Notes: generated by a model from the sequence alone, not told the origin. A stretch of 64,000 nt of DNA from Pollenia angustigena (GCA_930367215.1 OV884056.1:124742053-124806052); one strand, 5' to 3'; shown: positions 13,346 through 26,161, counted from the stretch's first letter. Numbers and translations: made by a program.

Positions 13346-14134
13346 TGTCGTCTCTTCTTCCAATCCCCTCACTCCCCTTCGTATTTGTTTACATATACTA
13401 GCATAATGCCCAATATGATTTTCGTTATCACCCTTCTTTATTATTTCATATATTTAACGAAATAATTTTAACAAATAGAAACTAAAAACGATTTAAAAAA
13501 AATATTTACCAGTTTTCGCTTTTTAAATTTCATTTATAATGAAGTTTTTAGTATTGTTAATATGTATATACATATATGTATATGTAAAAAACTTTGACCC
13601 TCCCAAACTCAGAAACTTTTTGACCGATCTTGTTGAAAATTTGTGTCTGAACTACTATTCAATGGGACTAACGGTGGTGCAAATTTCATCCAAATCGAAA
13701 GATTTCGATTTCAAAATTAGTTCACTTGACATTAAATCCCTCTTTTATATATATAAAACGTATATAAAATGTTTGGAATTTTGTTGTTATTTTCTTAATT
13801 ATTTTCTTAAATATTAATTTTAGCAAAAAACTTTCTTCGAGGCTAATGTTGTTGACTAGAAGAGCTAAAATATTGCCATATATCATGTTCTTGTAAAATG
13901 TTGTTTTTAAGAGATAGTCATATGCAAACAAATTACATTTGAATAAATGGCTTGATGGCAAACTTTGAGGGGCATATGTTGCTATAAAGGAGCGATATGT
14001 TTTAAATTGTAGTTTATACCTAGTTTATAAATTAATCTTTTTGAACAATTTTGGCTCACTAAAGTAAAGTTTCGAATTTTTTTTCCTTTCTTACCTAACT
14101 AACAAATTGTTTGTTTAAAATAACTCCATTTCAG

Positions 14135-15256
14135 GAAAAAAAGGGAAAAAAAGCAAGGGTACCGTTATATCATTACAATCTTTTTTGTCGAATGGCGATG
14201 TTCCTGTAGGAACTACGCAAGTGGCGAAAAATATAAGGAATGTTGATGGTGAAGATAGTGAAGATGGTGGCAACGTTCTTACAGTTGTATGCCAGCTTCC
14301 GACGGCACCTCGGGCAAATAGAATATTTGATGACAATTCTATACCACATAAATCACCCTTTATTGCATATGTAACAAATTTGCCATTTGATGTCAAAGAG
14401 GAAGATTTATATGAGTTTTTTAACATGAATAAAGTAAAGTCAGTAAGACTTCCTCGAGAGGATGGTGATACAGGCAGAGTTCGAGGATTTGGTTACGTTG
14501 AATTTGAAAGTAGAGATGATTTAATACAATCTTTGGCAATACCAGACCCTACAATTAAGGGACGAAGAATCAGAATTGACTTATCTAATGAGCATGAACA
14601 ACATGTAAGACAACGTGGGGCAAGAAGAGGTTTTGATTCCGGAGGTAGCAATAATGAAGGGAGGGAATCGAGTAATTGGCGACGTGAAAATAATACAAAA
14701 CGAGACTCATATAACTTTGGTGTTGAACGAAAAAGAACGGAAGATCAAAAATTTATATCTGATGAAAGTAATTCGCCAGGGTCATGGCGAAAAAAAATTC
14801 AATCTACTTCAACGATATCATCTTCTTTTGAGCTACTTCATCAAAAAGATCGGGATGAATATAATAATGATAAGAATAATACATTAGAACGTCCAAAACT
14901 AATACTTAAACCGCGTACACTGCCACTTCCAGAACTTGATGTCCCAGTAAATATTACTTTAGAATCAAAATTGAATGATATTAATGCATTAAAATTTACT
15001 GGAACACCTGCACAAAAAGTTTTTGGATCTGCAAAACCTGTTGACACTACAGCAAGAGACTTGGAAATTGAAGAACGTCTAGCAGATGTTCGTCGTCAAG
15101 ATAATTTCCGAAAAGATAATACAAGCACTAAAAATGATTTGACCGAACTAAGCGTTGTAAAAGATGGGAAGATTAAAACTAACGATCAAAACTGGCGACG
15201 ACAAAACGAAGACGAGGAAACTTTCAACAATCAAGACAAGAATATTTTAAGATCAG
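14135..15256 (+). CDS. eIF4B: Eukaryotic translation initiation factor 4B (eIF4B), coding exon 2
   Basis: This exon carries most of eIF4B, the RNA-binding cofactor that stimulates the eIF4A helicase during cap-dependent ribosome recruitment in the cytoplasm. Exons 1 and 2 together encode 378 residues. Residues 1-25 are the Lys-rich start and SLQSFLSNG; residues about 80-156 form one RRM with RNP2 (AYVTNL) and RNP1 (RGFGYVEF); the rest is a charged, Arg/Asp/Asn-rich low-complexity tail with repeated SWRR/NWRR words, typical of eIF4B. The exon starts at acceptor TTTCAG and ends at AGATCAG followed by GTAAAT, a good donor in phase 1. Reading through that donor would add Gly-Lys and a stop at 15262-15264, giving a natural short form. 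The downstream exons were not found in this window. Confidence 0.93.
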
Positions 15257-16128
15257 GTAAATGAAACATTATAAATATTTATTAACTCTACATCACTAGT
15301 AGTGAATGAGGGTATACAACGTTTGTCATTCCATTTGAAACTTTAATATTACTCGAAAACCCCATAAACTATGTACAGCCTGTCAATGGGTTGACTTTGT
15401 GAAAATAGCTTATTTTGTGACTTTTTTTAATCGATTTGCCTATAAATAAAATGGTTCTTATTAGTCTTGGGATTAATCGTTCATTTAGGTGACCGGTCAT
15501 TAACGTTTAAAACAGTGCACGAGTTCGTTCATTTCGTTCAGTTGATCTTTTGGGTCAGTTGATCTTTTGTGTCAGTCGGTCTTTTGTGGTTTTCGTTAGT
15601 TCATTCACAATTGACTGAATACGGCAATGTTTTAAAAGAAATAAGTATAGCATACTTGTGTGATGTTACACTCAAAATATGATGTAGGTAAATTTAAAAG
15701 AATATTCACCCCAATCGTGAATAAAAATTCTTTAAGTTTTTTTTCCTTTTTCCATTTTTCATATGTTAATTCAATTGTAATAATGAGAAAAGGGAAAAAA
15801 CTCCCAAGGAATTTTTATTCACGACAGGGGTGATTGAGTTTGAAAAACTGAAATTTAATTAGAAAACGGATCATTTCATTTAAAATAAAGGAATTGTACG
15901 GCAATTTTTTAATGGTTATTTTAAAACGGAGAAATTCTTTAAAAATTAATAAATTTTTCTGTTATTTTAAATATAAAATATACAAACTACAAAAAATACA
16001 TTCAAAGGTTTTTTCAGTTAATTTTAATTAAATTTAAATTACATACTAAGACAGCTTAAACAGTATTTATACCTGTCATTATTACCTACCAAATCAGCGA
16101 AACATTTTTGTTTTTTTATTTATGTGCA
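15257..16128. other. eIF4B intron 2 start / non-coding DNA with one small MITE
   Basis: Apart from the donor at 15257 and the MITE at 15709-15831, I see no coding signal. Repeated GTTGATCTTTTG/TCGGTCTTTTG words occur near 15540-15590. Confidence 0.5.
15709..15831. mobile_element. Short MITE with about 24-bp terminal inverted repeats
   Basis: CACCCCAATCGTGAATAAAA at the left is mirrored by TTTTATTCACGACAGGGGTG at the right, with ATT on both outer sides as a possible 3-bp target duplication. It is about 123 bp long and non-coding. Confidence 0.75.
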
Positions 16129-16359
16129 CATTAGACTGGTCGCAATTCTTTTTTTTTTAATTTGTTTGCGCTGCTTAAAATATGAGGTTTGGTGTAAGAA
16201 ATCATGATCTAATTTTTCAGGTCAATCCGACGGTGCCTAGCCGTGCCGGGTGGGGCCCAAAGTTCCTCATATTATAAAAAAAAACATCAATGTGAACGAA
16301 ACGATGTAAAAATTACCAACGTGGAACTTTGTTTTGCAAGCAAAGATTGAATGTAAATT

Positions 16360-16373
16360 TTAGCGTATGAATA
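16360..16373. other. Target-site duplication of LINE A, 3' side
   Basis: ttagcgtatgaata occurs here and again at 19699-19712. In the right arm of the complex the same site is uninterrupted (24096-24109 and 24731-24744, reverse strand), which proves the insertion boundaries. Confidence 0.9.
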
Positions 16374-19300
16374 GGTAGGTAGGTAGAAAGGCCGGTGTGA
16401 AGTTTCCTTCACACCTTCACCCAGAGACCAATATGGTCCATTGTGACGCCTTAATTACAGATAGCCAAGAAGGCATAAGTAGGTGAAATAAGCAGCAGAA
16501 GCATAAGACAGATCCGAAAGATGGGTAGAAAAGAAAGGAAGGAAAAGAAGGTAAAGGACCAACCCCGAGAGAAATCCCTTAAACCAAATCCGCCCTACGA
16601 GCGGTTAGCACCCAGTCTCCCCTCGCGCAGCCAGGCCATCCCCATTACGAATCCTATCAGATTCTCGAGTCCGCAACCCGAGACATCCCCTAATTCGCCC
16701 AGGAATCTACTGCCCAGCCACCTCAACCTGCTACCCTGCAGCCTGGGACAGTGGCACAGAAGGTGCTCAACTGACTCCAACTCCTCAGGGTCCTCGCACA
16801 ACCTGCATATATCCGACAAGTCGGATCCCATCCTCACCGCCATCCTGCCTATCATACATTGGCCCGTGATAATTCCTATCATGGTCCTAACGCAGACCCT
16901 GCTCCTGCCCAACAGCGACACCGAATCGGACTTCCTAAGCACCGGCCACAGTGTCCGCGATACCCGACAGTCCGTTCGGCTCCCCCAGGCCCGATTGGTC
17001 ACGCTCGTTATCCATTCCCTAATTCTACTAAAATAGAAGCCCAATGGAGGCCTAACCGCCTCCACACAGTCAGGATCCTCCAACTCTGAGCCCTGTCTTG
17101 CCAACTCATCAGCAATCTCGTTGCCGCCTATATCGCAATGACCCGGCACCCAGCATAACCTTAGCAGATACTCCCCTAAGGCTCCCCTCAGAGCCCTCCT
17201 ACACTCATCAACCAGCTTGGAGTTCACATAACAGCCCCTTACGGCCATAAGAGCCGCCTGGCTGTCCACGTATATAGTGACCTCCGAGCCCCTATCAATG
17301 TTGTCCCTCATCAGTTCCACGGCCCTCCCGACCCCCAGAACCTCCGCCTGAAAAACACTGCAGTCGCCAGGAAGCCTATATGACCTTCTTATGTTCAGAT
17401 CCTCAATGTAGACCCCTGCACCCGTGCCCCTCATCTTTGAGCCATCAGTGAAAATAGCAAATCCACCAAATAATCTGCTCCTGCCCGACCAGCTCTCCCT
17501 AGAGGGCATTATTACCTCTGGCAACCGACCAAAATCCAAACTGGTGCCAACATAATCAGTGGATCCCGGCGGTCCCAGGCAATAGCCACCAGCCTCAATC
17601 TCACCCAGGATCCGTGAGTGACCCTGAGTGTCATTCCTCGTAAGTCCTAACTCCCTCAGTCTAAGGATGCTCCTGGCCGCCATTCCCATCACATACTGCT
17701 CAATAGGCAGAAGATGTAGAATGACATCCAGGGCAGCCTGAGGAGTACTTCTCATGGCACCTGTCATGCCAATTGAAGCACACCTCTGAGCCTTAGAAAG
17801 AAGTTTTCTACGACTTGCCAATCTCAATGATTCCCACCAAACACAGCATCCATACGTAAGAATGGGTCTAACCACCGAAGTGTACAGCCATCCCACCACT
17901 GACGGCCGGAGTCCCCAGCTCCTACCTATCGATGATCTGCAAGCATAGTAAGCATTGAGACCCCTTTTGAGTCTCTCTTGAGTATTCCTACCCCATGACA
18001 GCTTGCTGTCCAGAAAAACCCCCAGATACTTAGCACTATCAGATAGTCCAAGCTCCACTCCTCCCAGTACCGGCAGTCTAAACTCCTCCACCTTGTACCT
18101 CCTAGTGAAAAGAACCAACTCCGCCTTCTCCGGGTTTACTCCCAGTCCCTTGTCACTTGCCCATGCCGCCAGTTCGCCCAGCGCCCCTTGCATGATGTCG
18201 CTAATTGTCGGCAGAAACTTGCCCGACACCAATATCACCACATCATCCGCGTAGGCTACGACCTTCTGACCCATTCTGTCAAAACGTCTCAGAACGACAT
18301 TGACGGCCAAGAGCCACAATAAGGGAGAGAGAACTCCCCCCCTGTGGGGTCCCTCTAGTCACCGATTTCCTTAAGCGTTCGTTTCCCCAGTCCGAGTGAA
18401 TAACTCTGCTGCTAAGCATCATAGTTATCCATTCGACCAAGAACAACGGAACCCTTAGGTCAATCAGTGCCTGTCTTATGGCCTCTATCCTCAAATTGTT
18501 AAAGGCGCCCTCTATGTTCGCAAACCCCGCTCCACATAACCAACCACATCATGCAACGCACCCTCAACAGATCTACCTTTAAGGTAGGCGTGTTGAACGC
18601 CGCTGACGATGCCGGCGTCAATCTTCGTCCTCAGATGTAGATCAATCAGTCTTTCCAACGTCTTCAAGAGAAAAGACGACAAGCTGATTGGTCTAAAATC
18701 CTTGGGTTTAGAGTGACCGGTTCTACCCGCTTTGGGAATAAAAACTACCCTAACCTCCCTCCACCTCCTAGGAATGTACCCGTTCAGCACACATACCCTA
18801 AACAGTTCCACCAACAACAGGAGTGACGATTTCCCGATATTCTGTAACATCGCCTTTGAGTTTTCAACTCGTCTGTCCACCATCTTGGCTGTGTACGCCT
18901 GCCCGGAAAATTTAACGGACAAGATCGCTCATAGCTACTGGTCAATACCCCCGTGAAGGTGTTTACCAGTTGCTCCACACCGGCCGGAGTCGACCCCCAG
19001 TTCCGTGTAACCCTAAGGTTCCGTTGCACTAGTCCCGAAAACGAATCCCAATCCGTCCTTCTCGGATTCCTATATGGACACCTTTTCGACCTCTCAAACA
19101 TAAGACTAAAGGACAGGCGACTATGATCAGAGAAGGAAAAATCCAAAGCCACCCTCCAGTCCTCCACTAATTCCCTACAGTTCGTCAATGTCATATCTAT
19201 CACTGCCTCTCTATCCCTAGTTCTGAACGTTGGCGTATTCCCCCTATTACAGATAAAAAGATTGCTGGCAACAATAAAATCAAACATAGACTCACCTCTT

Positions 19301-19698
19301 TTGTTGATGTCGGCACTACCCCATTGGGAATGGTGTGCATTGGCGTCACATCCTAGTACCAGCCTCGAGCCGCTTCTGCCCGAGTGCTCCACCAACTCTC
19401 GCACTCCCTCACCAGGTGGATCGGCAGCTTCATATGGTAAGTATGCCGATGCCAGTGCCAGGACCGTTTTGTTCTTGGCTTCTCCTGTCACAACCGTGAG
19501 GTCTCCATTACTGAAAGAATTAGAAATCATGAATTTATGTTCAGTCTTCGCCAGTATACAAGTCCGTACCTTCTCATCAGAGCGGGATACGAACAAGGTA
19601 TACCCCGTGATCTTTAATCCAACTACCCGGTTTTTGTTAATCCAGGGCTCTTGGATTAAAGCCACGTCCACATTGTTGTCAATGAGGTGGGTTACTAA
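16374..19698 (-). mobile_element. LINE A: 5'-truncated LOA-clade-like non-LTR retrotransposon
   Basis: A 3.3-kb insertion on the minus strand lies between perfect 14-bp target duplications. It ends not in poly(A) but in a (CTAC)n tail in the sense direction (16374-16386). It lacks ORF1 and the start of the endonuclease. Non-LTR elements with an endonuclease, RT, RNase H and a terminal Cys-His motif, plus a short-repeat tail, point to the LOA/Lian/Baggins group. Confidence 0.88.
16595..19671 (-). pseudogene. LINE A ORF2 (endonuclease-RT-RNase H), broken
   Basis: ORF2 of a non-LTR retrotransposon copies its RNA at a nicked genomic site. In order it shows an AP-type endonuclease (VALIQEPWINKNRV, LGCDANAHHSQWGS, FSDHSRLSF), reverse transcriptase (FRPISLSSFLLKTLERLID, GTPQGG, VAYADDVVIL), RNase H (IFTDGSKMRGTGAGVYIE, YVDSQAA, VPGHCDIGGNEIADELA) and a final Cys-rich motif (CRLCEDPEELESVEHLLCHC). 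The frame is broken near 18320-18350 (just before VVLRRFDR), around 18500, and by a deletion joining the endonuclease to RT near 18920-18940. The 574-codon C-terminal block (16595-18319) is intact. It lies antisense to eIF4B. Confidence 0.9.
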
Positions 19699-20562
19699 TT
19701 AGCGTATGAATAAATCAAGAAAAATTGTGATTTTGCACTTCTCTGACTGGTATAACATAAACATTTTAATAGTATTGTTTCATTTCAATCAGTTGTTTGG
19801 TAACCGAAAAAAAACAACTGCGAATTTGATTTGCGTTTATTGTTTTCTATTCTTGGGTACACTGAAAAAGTTTTACAGTAACTGAATGTAATTTACTAAA
19901 ATCATTTTCCTTAAAGTTAAAACTTAATGAAAATGTTGTTATTTTATAATTAAACTAATTATTTAACTATTTCTACATGTTGTTCCAAAAATAAATATGT
20001 TCAGTTATTTGTTAAGCATAAAACTGAAATACTTAACTGCAAAGTTATTTTAAATTATTTTATTATTTACATACTTACATAGGTACATGTGCACTAGGTC
20101 GCATCTTGTATGGGATTTTTTTTTTTTTTAATTTAATTGTTTGCGCTGCTTAAAATATGAGGTTTGGTGTAAGAAATTATGATCTAATTTTTCAGGTCAA
20201 TCCGACGGTGCCTAGCCGTGCCGGGTGGGGCCCAAAGTTCCCCATATTATAAAAAAAAAACATCTTTTCTATCAGATCTTTATAGTTATACTAGTTGAAA
20301 AGCCGAAAAATATGGCTTCGTTACGATCTTCCGCAGAGAAAGTACTTCAAGTGTGCCAAATTTCAGCTTCCTATGTCATCAGATGGCTTCAGAAAGTTGC
20401 GGAAAGTAGGACATACATGCAAACATCCTGACATACTAAGAAATTATATATTGTATAGATAGATTAAAGTATTTGCTGTTTAATATTTTAGTATGATACA
20501 AACGAAAGATTTTTATTTGGGCTCGCTGAATCCAGTGGTGCTAGCCGTTTTTTTAGGTTAGC

Positions 20563-21140
20563 TTTGGTTTTCGAGATATACCGTTATTTGGAAAATTAAG
20601 GATGTTGCACAACATATGTTCGCGCAACTCAAAAACGCTTTAGCTTATTGAAAAACTAAAAAAAACCGAAATTCCGCAATAAAATTAACTTTAAGAAAGT
20701 TGAAACTTTTTTCTTTATGTTGGCTTTGGTTTTCGAGATATACCGTTATTTCGAAAATTAAGGAGGTTGCACAACATATGTTCGCGTAACTCAAAAACGC
20801 TTTAGTTTATTGAAAAACTAAAAAAAAACCGAAATTCCGTAGGAGATATACCGTTATTTCGAAAATTAAGGAGGTTGCACAACATATGTTCGCGTAACTC
20901 AAAAACGCTTTAGTTTATTGAAAAACTAAAAAAAACCGAAATTCCGCAATAAAATTTACTTTAAGAAAGTTAAAACTTTTATCTTTATGTTGGCTTTGGT
21001 TTTCGAGATATACCGTTATTTCGAAAATTAAGGAGGTTGCACAACATATATTCGCGTAACTCAAAAACGCTTTAGCTTATTGAAAAACTAAAAAAAACTC
21101 GAAATTCCGCAATAAAATTTACTTTAAGAAAGGTAAAACG
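20563..21140. repeat. Tandem repeat of about 160 bp inside the inverted complex
   Basis: Units begin GCTTTGGTTTTCGAGATATA (about 20563, 20722, 20992), with a shortened unit at about 20841; each contains GTTGCACAACATATGTTCGC and AAAAACGCTTTAG. Reverse-oriented units recur at about 21840-21990 and 22850-23000. Non-coding. Confidence 0.8.
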
Positions 21141-22097
21141 TATTTCTTATATGCGCAGTCGTTTTAGAAACATAATTTTTTTATTAAAATTTCGGAATTT
21201 TTGTTTTTAAAAATTCATAAACAAAATGAAAAATGCAGCTATGCTTCTAATTTTATGCAGTCGTATAAAAAACAACATTGCAAACAAAACAAGCTATAAA
21301 TGATTAAAATCTGTTAACAACTTTTGATTTTATGTATTCACAAAAGACGAAAAATTTTAATTAATTTAAGAATTTTATTAAACCGCCATATTTGTATGAG
21401 AGCCCCCCTAAAAAGTAAAGGTAAAGGGCAAGTATGCCTCGAGAAAATGTTAAGGACAAAAAACTAATTGAGGTCGGTCATACACTTTATTCCCCTAGGG
21501 CTGACTCCTTGGCAGTTATGGAGCTTTTTCTTCAATATATTTCTAGTCTGTAGTTAAAATTTTAAATGGGAGCCCCTTAATAAATGGAGATATCAGGTAG
21601 GTATTTAAAAAAAAAAATGATGGAGATGAAAAATAAATTAGAGTTGGTCATACATTTGATCCTTCTTTAGGCATCCTTGGCACTACAAGCGCCAAATATA
21701 AGAATTTCAAATGTGGCGGTTTAATAAAATTCTTAAATTAATTAAAATTTTTCGTCTTTTGCGAATATATATAGCTTGTTTTGTTTGCAATGTTGTCGTT
21801 TCTAAAACGACTGCGCATATAAGAAAAACGTTTTACCTTTCTTAAAGTAAATTTGATTGCGGAATTTCGGTTTTTTTTAGTTTTTCAATAAGCTAAATCG
21901 TTTTTGAGATACGCGAACATATGTTGTGCAACCTCCTGAACTTTCGAAATAACGGTATATCTCGAAAACCAAAAATAACCTAAAAAAAAACGGCAAGCAC
22001 CACTGGATTCAGCGACCCCGAATATGGTTAAAAATCTTTCGTTTGTATCATACTAAAATATTAAACAGCAAATACTTTAATCTATCTATACAATATA

Positions 22098-22354
22098 TCG
22101 AGCCCTAACAGCGAAAATAACGTAAGCGACATAATTTTCAATTTTCGTTTTTTTTAATAAATGGCTTTATTGGCAACACTTGCATCATCTCCTAAAATAT
22201 CATGGTCACATAATGTACCATTACGATTTTATAGCAAAAACAATTTTAGTGTAAGCGACAAATTTTATACAAAATTAATATAATAAAACAAAAAAGCTCT
22301 CTCCTGTAAAATTTGATTTTTGGCGCGTACATTATTTTCGCGGTTAGGGGTCGA
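22098..22354. mobile_element. TA-flanked MITE, TCGAGCCCTAA family, copy 1
   Basis: Ends TCGAGCCCTAACAGCGAAAA and, as complement, TCGACCCCTAACCGCGAAAA, with TA on both sides. The homologous left-arm site at about 20446 is empty (acaatatataatttc in complement), showing exactly a 2-bp TA duplication as in Tc1/mariner-type elements. Confidence 0.85.
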
Positions 22355-23100
22355 TATAATTTCTTAGTATGTCAGGATGTTTGCATGTATGCCCTTCTTT
22401 CCGCAACTTTCTGAAGCCATCTGATGACATAGGAAGCTGAAATTTGGCACACTTGAAGTACTTTCTCTGCGGAAGATCGTAACGAAGCCATATTTTTCGG
22501 CTTTTCAACTAGTATAACTATAAAGATCTGATAGAAAAGATGTTTTTTTTTTTTTATAATATGGGGAACTTTGGGCCCCACCCGGCACGGCTAGGCACCG
22601 TCGGATTGACCTGAAAAATTAGATCATAATTTCTTACACCAAACCTCATATTTTAAGCAGCGCAAACAATTAAATAAAAAAAAAAAAATCCCATACAAGA
22701 TGCGACCTAGTGCACATGTACCTATGTAAGTATGTAAATAATAAAATAATTTAAAATAACTTTGCAGTTAAGTATTTCAGCTTTATAATGATAATGTTGT
22801 CGTTTCTAAAACGACTGCGCATATAAGAAAAACGTTTTACCTTTCTTAAAGTAAATTTTATTGCGGAATTTCGGTTTTTTTTAGTTTTTCAATAAGCTAA
22901 ATCGTTTTTGAGTTACGCGAACATATGTTGTGCAACCTCCTTAACTTTCGAAATAACGGTATATCTCGAAAACCAAAAATAACCTAAAAAAAACGGCAAG
23001 CACCACTGGATTCAGCGACCACGAATATGGTTAAAAATCTTTCGTTTGTATCATACTAAAATATTAAACAGCAAATACTTTAATCTATCTATACAATATA

Positions 23101-23358
23101 TCGAGCCCTAACAGCGAAAATAACGTAAGCGACATAATTTTCAATTTTCGTTTTTTTTTAATAAATGGCTTTATTGGCAACACTTGCATCATCTCCTAAA
23201 ATATCATGGTCACATAATGTACCATTTCGATTTTATAGCAAAAACAATTTTAGTGTAAGCGACAAATTTTATACAAAATTAATATAATAAAACAAAAAAG
23301 CTCTCTCCTGTAAAATTTGATTTTTGGCGCGTACATTATTTTCGCGGTTAGGGGTCGA
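23101..23358. mobile_element. TA-flanked MITE, TCGAGCCCTAA family, copy 2
   Basis: This is the same insertion as copy 1, duplicated with the roughly 1-kb tandem block that carries it. Its length is 258 bp against 257 in copy 1. Confidence 0.85.
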
Positions 23359-25009
23359 TATAATTTCTTAGTATGTCAGGATGTTTGCATGTATGCCCTT
23401 CTTTCCGCAACTTTCTGAAGCCATCTGATGACATAGGAAGCTGAAATGTGGCACACTTGAAGTACTTTCTCTGCGGAAGATCGTAACGAAGCAATATTTT
23501 TCGGCTTTTCAACTAGTATAACTATAAAGATCTGATAGAAAAGATGTTTTTTTTTTTATAATATGGGGAACTTTGGGCCCCACCAGGCACGGCTAGGCAC
23601 CGTCGGATTGACCTGAAAAATTAGATCATGATTTCTTACACCAAACCTCATATTTTAAGCATCGCAAACAATTATATTAAAAAAAAAAAATCCCATACAA
23701 GATGCGACCAGTCTAGTGCACATGTACCTATGTAAGTATGTAAATAATAAAATAATTTAAAATAACTTTGCAGTTAAGTATTTCAGTTTTGTGCATAAAA
23801 AATAACTGAACATATTTATTTTTGGAACAACATGTAGAAATAGTTAGATAATTAGTTTAATTATAAAATAACAACATTTTCATTAAGTTTTAACTTTACG
23901 GAAAATGATTTTAGTAAATTACATTCAGTTACTGTAAAACTTTTTCAGTGTACCCAAGAATAGAAAACAATAAACGCAAATCAAATTCGCAGTTGTTTTT
24001 TCGGTTACCAAACAACTGATTGAAATGAAACAATACTATTAAAATGTTTATGTTATACCAGTCAGAGAAGTGCAAAATCACAATTTTTCTTGATTTATTC
24101 ATACGCTAAAATTTACATTCAATCTTTGCTTGCAAAACAAAGTTCCACGTTGGTAATTTTTACATCGTTTCGTTCACATTGATGTTTTTTTTTTATAATA
24201 TGAGGAACTTTGGGCCCCACCCGGCACGGCTAGGCACCGTCGGATTGACCTGAAAAATTAGATCATGATTTCTTACACCAAACCTCATATTTTAAGCAGC
24301 GCAAACAATTATATTAAAAAAAAAATCCCATACAAGATGCGACCAGTCTAGTGCACATGTACCTATGTAAGTATGTAAATAATAAAATAATTTAAAATAA
24401 CTTTGCAGTTAAGTATTTCAGTTTTATGCATAAAAAATAACTGAACATATTTATTTTTGGAACAACATGTAGAAATAGTTAAATAATTAGTTTAATTATA
24501 AAATAACAACATTTTCATTAAGTTTTAACTTTACGGAAAATGATTTTAGTAAATTACATTCAGTTACTGTAAAACTTTTTCAGTGTACCCAAGAATAGAA
24601 AACAATAAACGCAAATCAAATTCGCAGTTGTTTTTTCGGTTACCAAACAACTGATTGAAATGAAACAATACTATTAAAATGTTTATGTTATACCAGTCAG
24701 AGAACTGCAAAATCACAATTTGTCTTGATTTATTCATACGCTAAAATTTAAATTCAATCTTTGCTTGCAAAACAAAGTTCCACGTTGGTAATTTTTACAT
24801 CGTTTCGTTCACATTTGATTTTTGCATTTATTAATTTTTTATTGAAAGTGCTTTATTTGCATTTTTGGTGCGCATGCAATATAACACAAATACATATGTA
24901 AATTCAAAGGAACACATTCTTATACTTTTGCATTCAAGTAGTCATTGTCCACTCGGTGTTGGTTGTTAATGGTTAACAACAATAACAACAACAAGTAAGA
25001 GTGCTATAT

Positions 25010-26118
25010 TCGGCTATGCCGAATCTTATATACCCTTCACCATGGTTTGGAAAGAACAGAAGTTTATATATATATTTAAATACATGTATATATACATGTA
25101 TATTTATAAAATATATATCGTTTAGTTTTATTTAATTATTTGCACATGATTGCGTGCTATTAAATATATTAAAAGTTTAATTAATATATAGCACGTTAAG
25201 TTTTGATCGAATTTCAGTATTTGGTCATGCCGACATCTTAAAGTATAAAATTACCATTTACTTTGGTGATAAAACTTGTAGTCGGGAAGTTCTATGGTTC
25301 ACGAAAATAGGTATTAAAAAAAAACTATATTTTTGACATTACTTTTTTTTTTACCGATATTCCGAGTTTTTCTAAAGATTTCCGATATTTTGATATCTAA
25401 AACGTATGAATAGGTCATAATACAGCTCTAAAATTTTAGTTTTTATAAAAATGTTAATGTTTTTAGTCCTTTTTTGGAGTATTTTGCACATAACTTAACC
25501 ATCTTTAACCGATTTGGCAGATTTATATACCAATGTGCTTAAAAATAATATTTCCATTAAATTGGCTTATAGGCATATATATATATATACCTACATATTT
25601 GTACATATATTTAAGCAAACTTAATTATAAAAAAAACAAACTTAATTATAAAAAAAAAGAGTAACTTTTGGGATTTCAGTATTTTGATTATAACTCAGCC
25701 ATTTTTTAACCGATTTGACAGATTTATATACCGACGTGCTTAGCAAGAAATTTACCATTTATTTGTGTTATAAAACTTGGACTCGGGAAGATCCATGGCT
25801 ACCGAAAATGGGTATTTAAAAAAAAACCGGTTTTCCCGAGTTCTTTATAAAATATGTTCTACTTAAAATTTCCGATATTTTGGTATATAAGTCATTTCCA
25901 TAGGACATATGACAGCCCTAAAATTTAGGTTTTTATACAATTTTTAAAACGTATGAATAGGTCATAATACAGCTGTAAAATTTTAGTTTTTATAAAAATG
26001 TTAATGTTTTTAGTCCTTTTTTGGAGTATTTTGCACATAACTTAACCATTTTTAACCGATTTGGCAGATTTATATACCAACGTGCTTAAAAATAACATTT
26101 CCATTAAATTGGCTTTTA

Positions 26119-26161
<43 letters not shown>

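Larger units (their letters stand above)
8919..14134 (+). other. eIF4B intron 1, 5.2 kb, expanded by transposons
   Basis: It begins GTTTGT and ends TTTCAG. It contains a nested pair of DNA elements (9604-11061 with 9718-10793 inside), a strawberry-notch-like fragment, an Hsp70-like pseudogene and a fly repeat (about 12432-13345). From 13346 to 14134 I see only AT-rich sequence with no feature. Confidence 0.8.
16129..24818. repeat. Large inverted-repeat complex (about 9 kb) with LINE A in its left arm
   Basis: The left arm (16129 to about 21400) is repeated as reverse complement from about 21706 to 24818; a roughly 310-bp spacer (about 21396-21706) forms the loop. A GC-rich block with CGACGGTGCCTAGCCGTGCC recurs twice forward (about 16227, 20205) and three times reversed (about 22575, 23590, 24225). 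The right arm also has a tandem duplication of about 1 kb (about 21790 and 22799) and of about 620 bp. No protein frame is convincing; the roughly 68-codon frames at 20225 and 22372 are the same repeat read in both arms. Confidence 0.85.

Noticed and set aside
16521..17089. Plus-strand frames over LINE A, and similarly over LINEs B, C and D
   Set aside because: They are antisense shadows of ORF2 with no independent homology.
20225..20431. 68-codon frame with a near-identical partner at 22372-22581 on the other strand
   Set aside because: Conservation is explained by the inverted duplication of non-coding repeat DNA; no known domain.
26123..26157. (TA)n run as a functional element
   Set aside because: Simple microsatellite inside a fly dispersed repeat that normally carries TA tracts.
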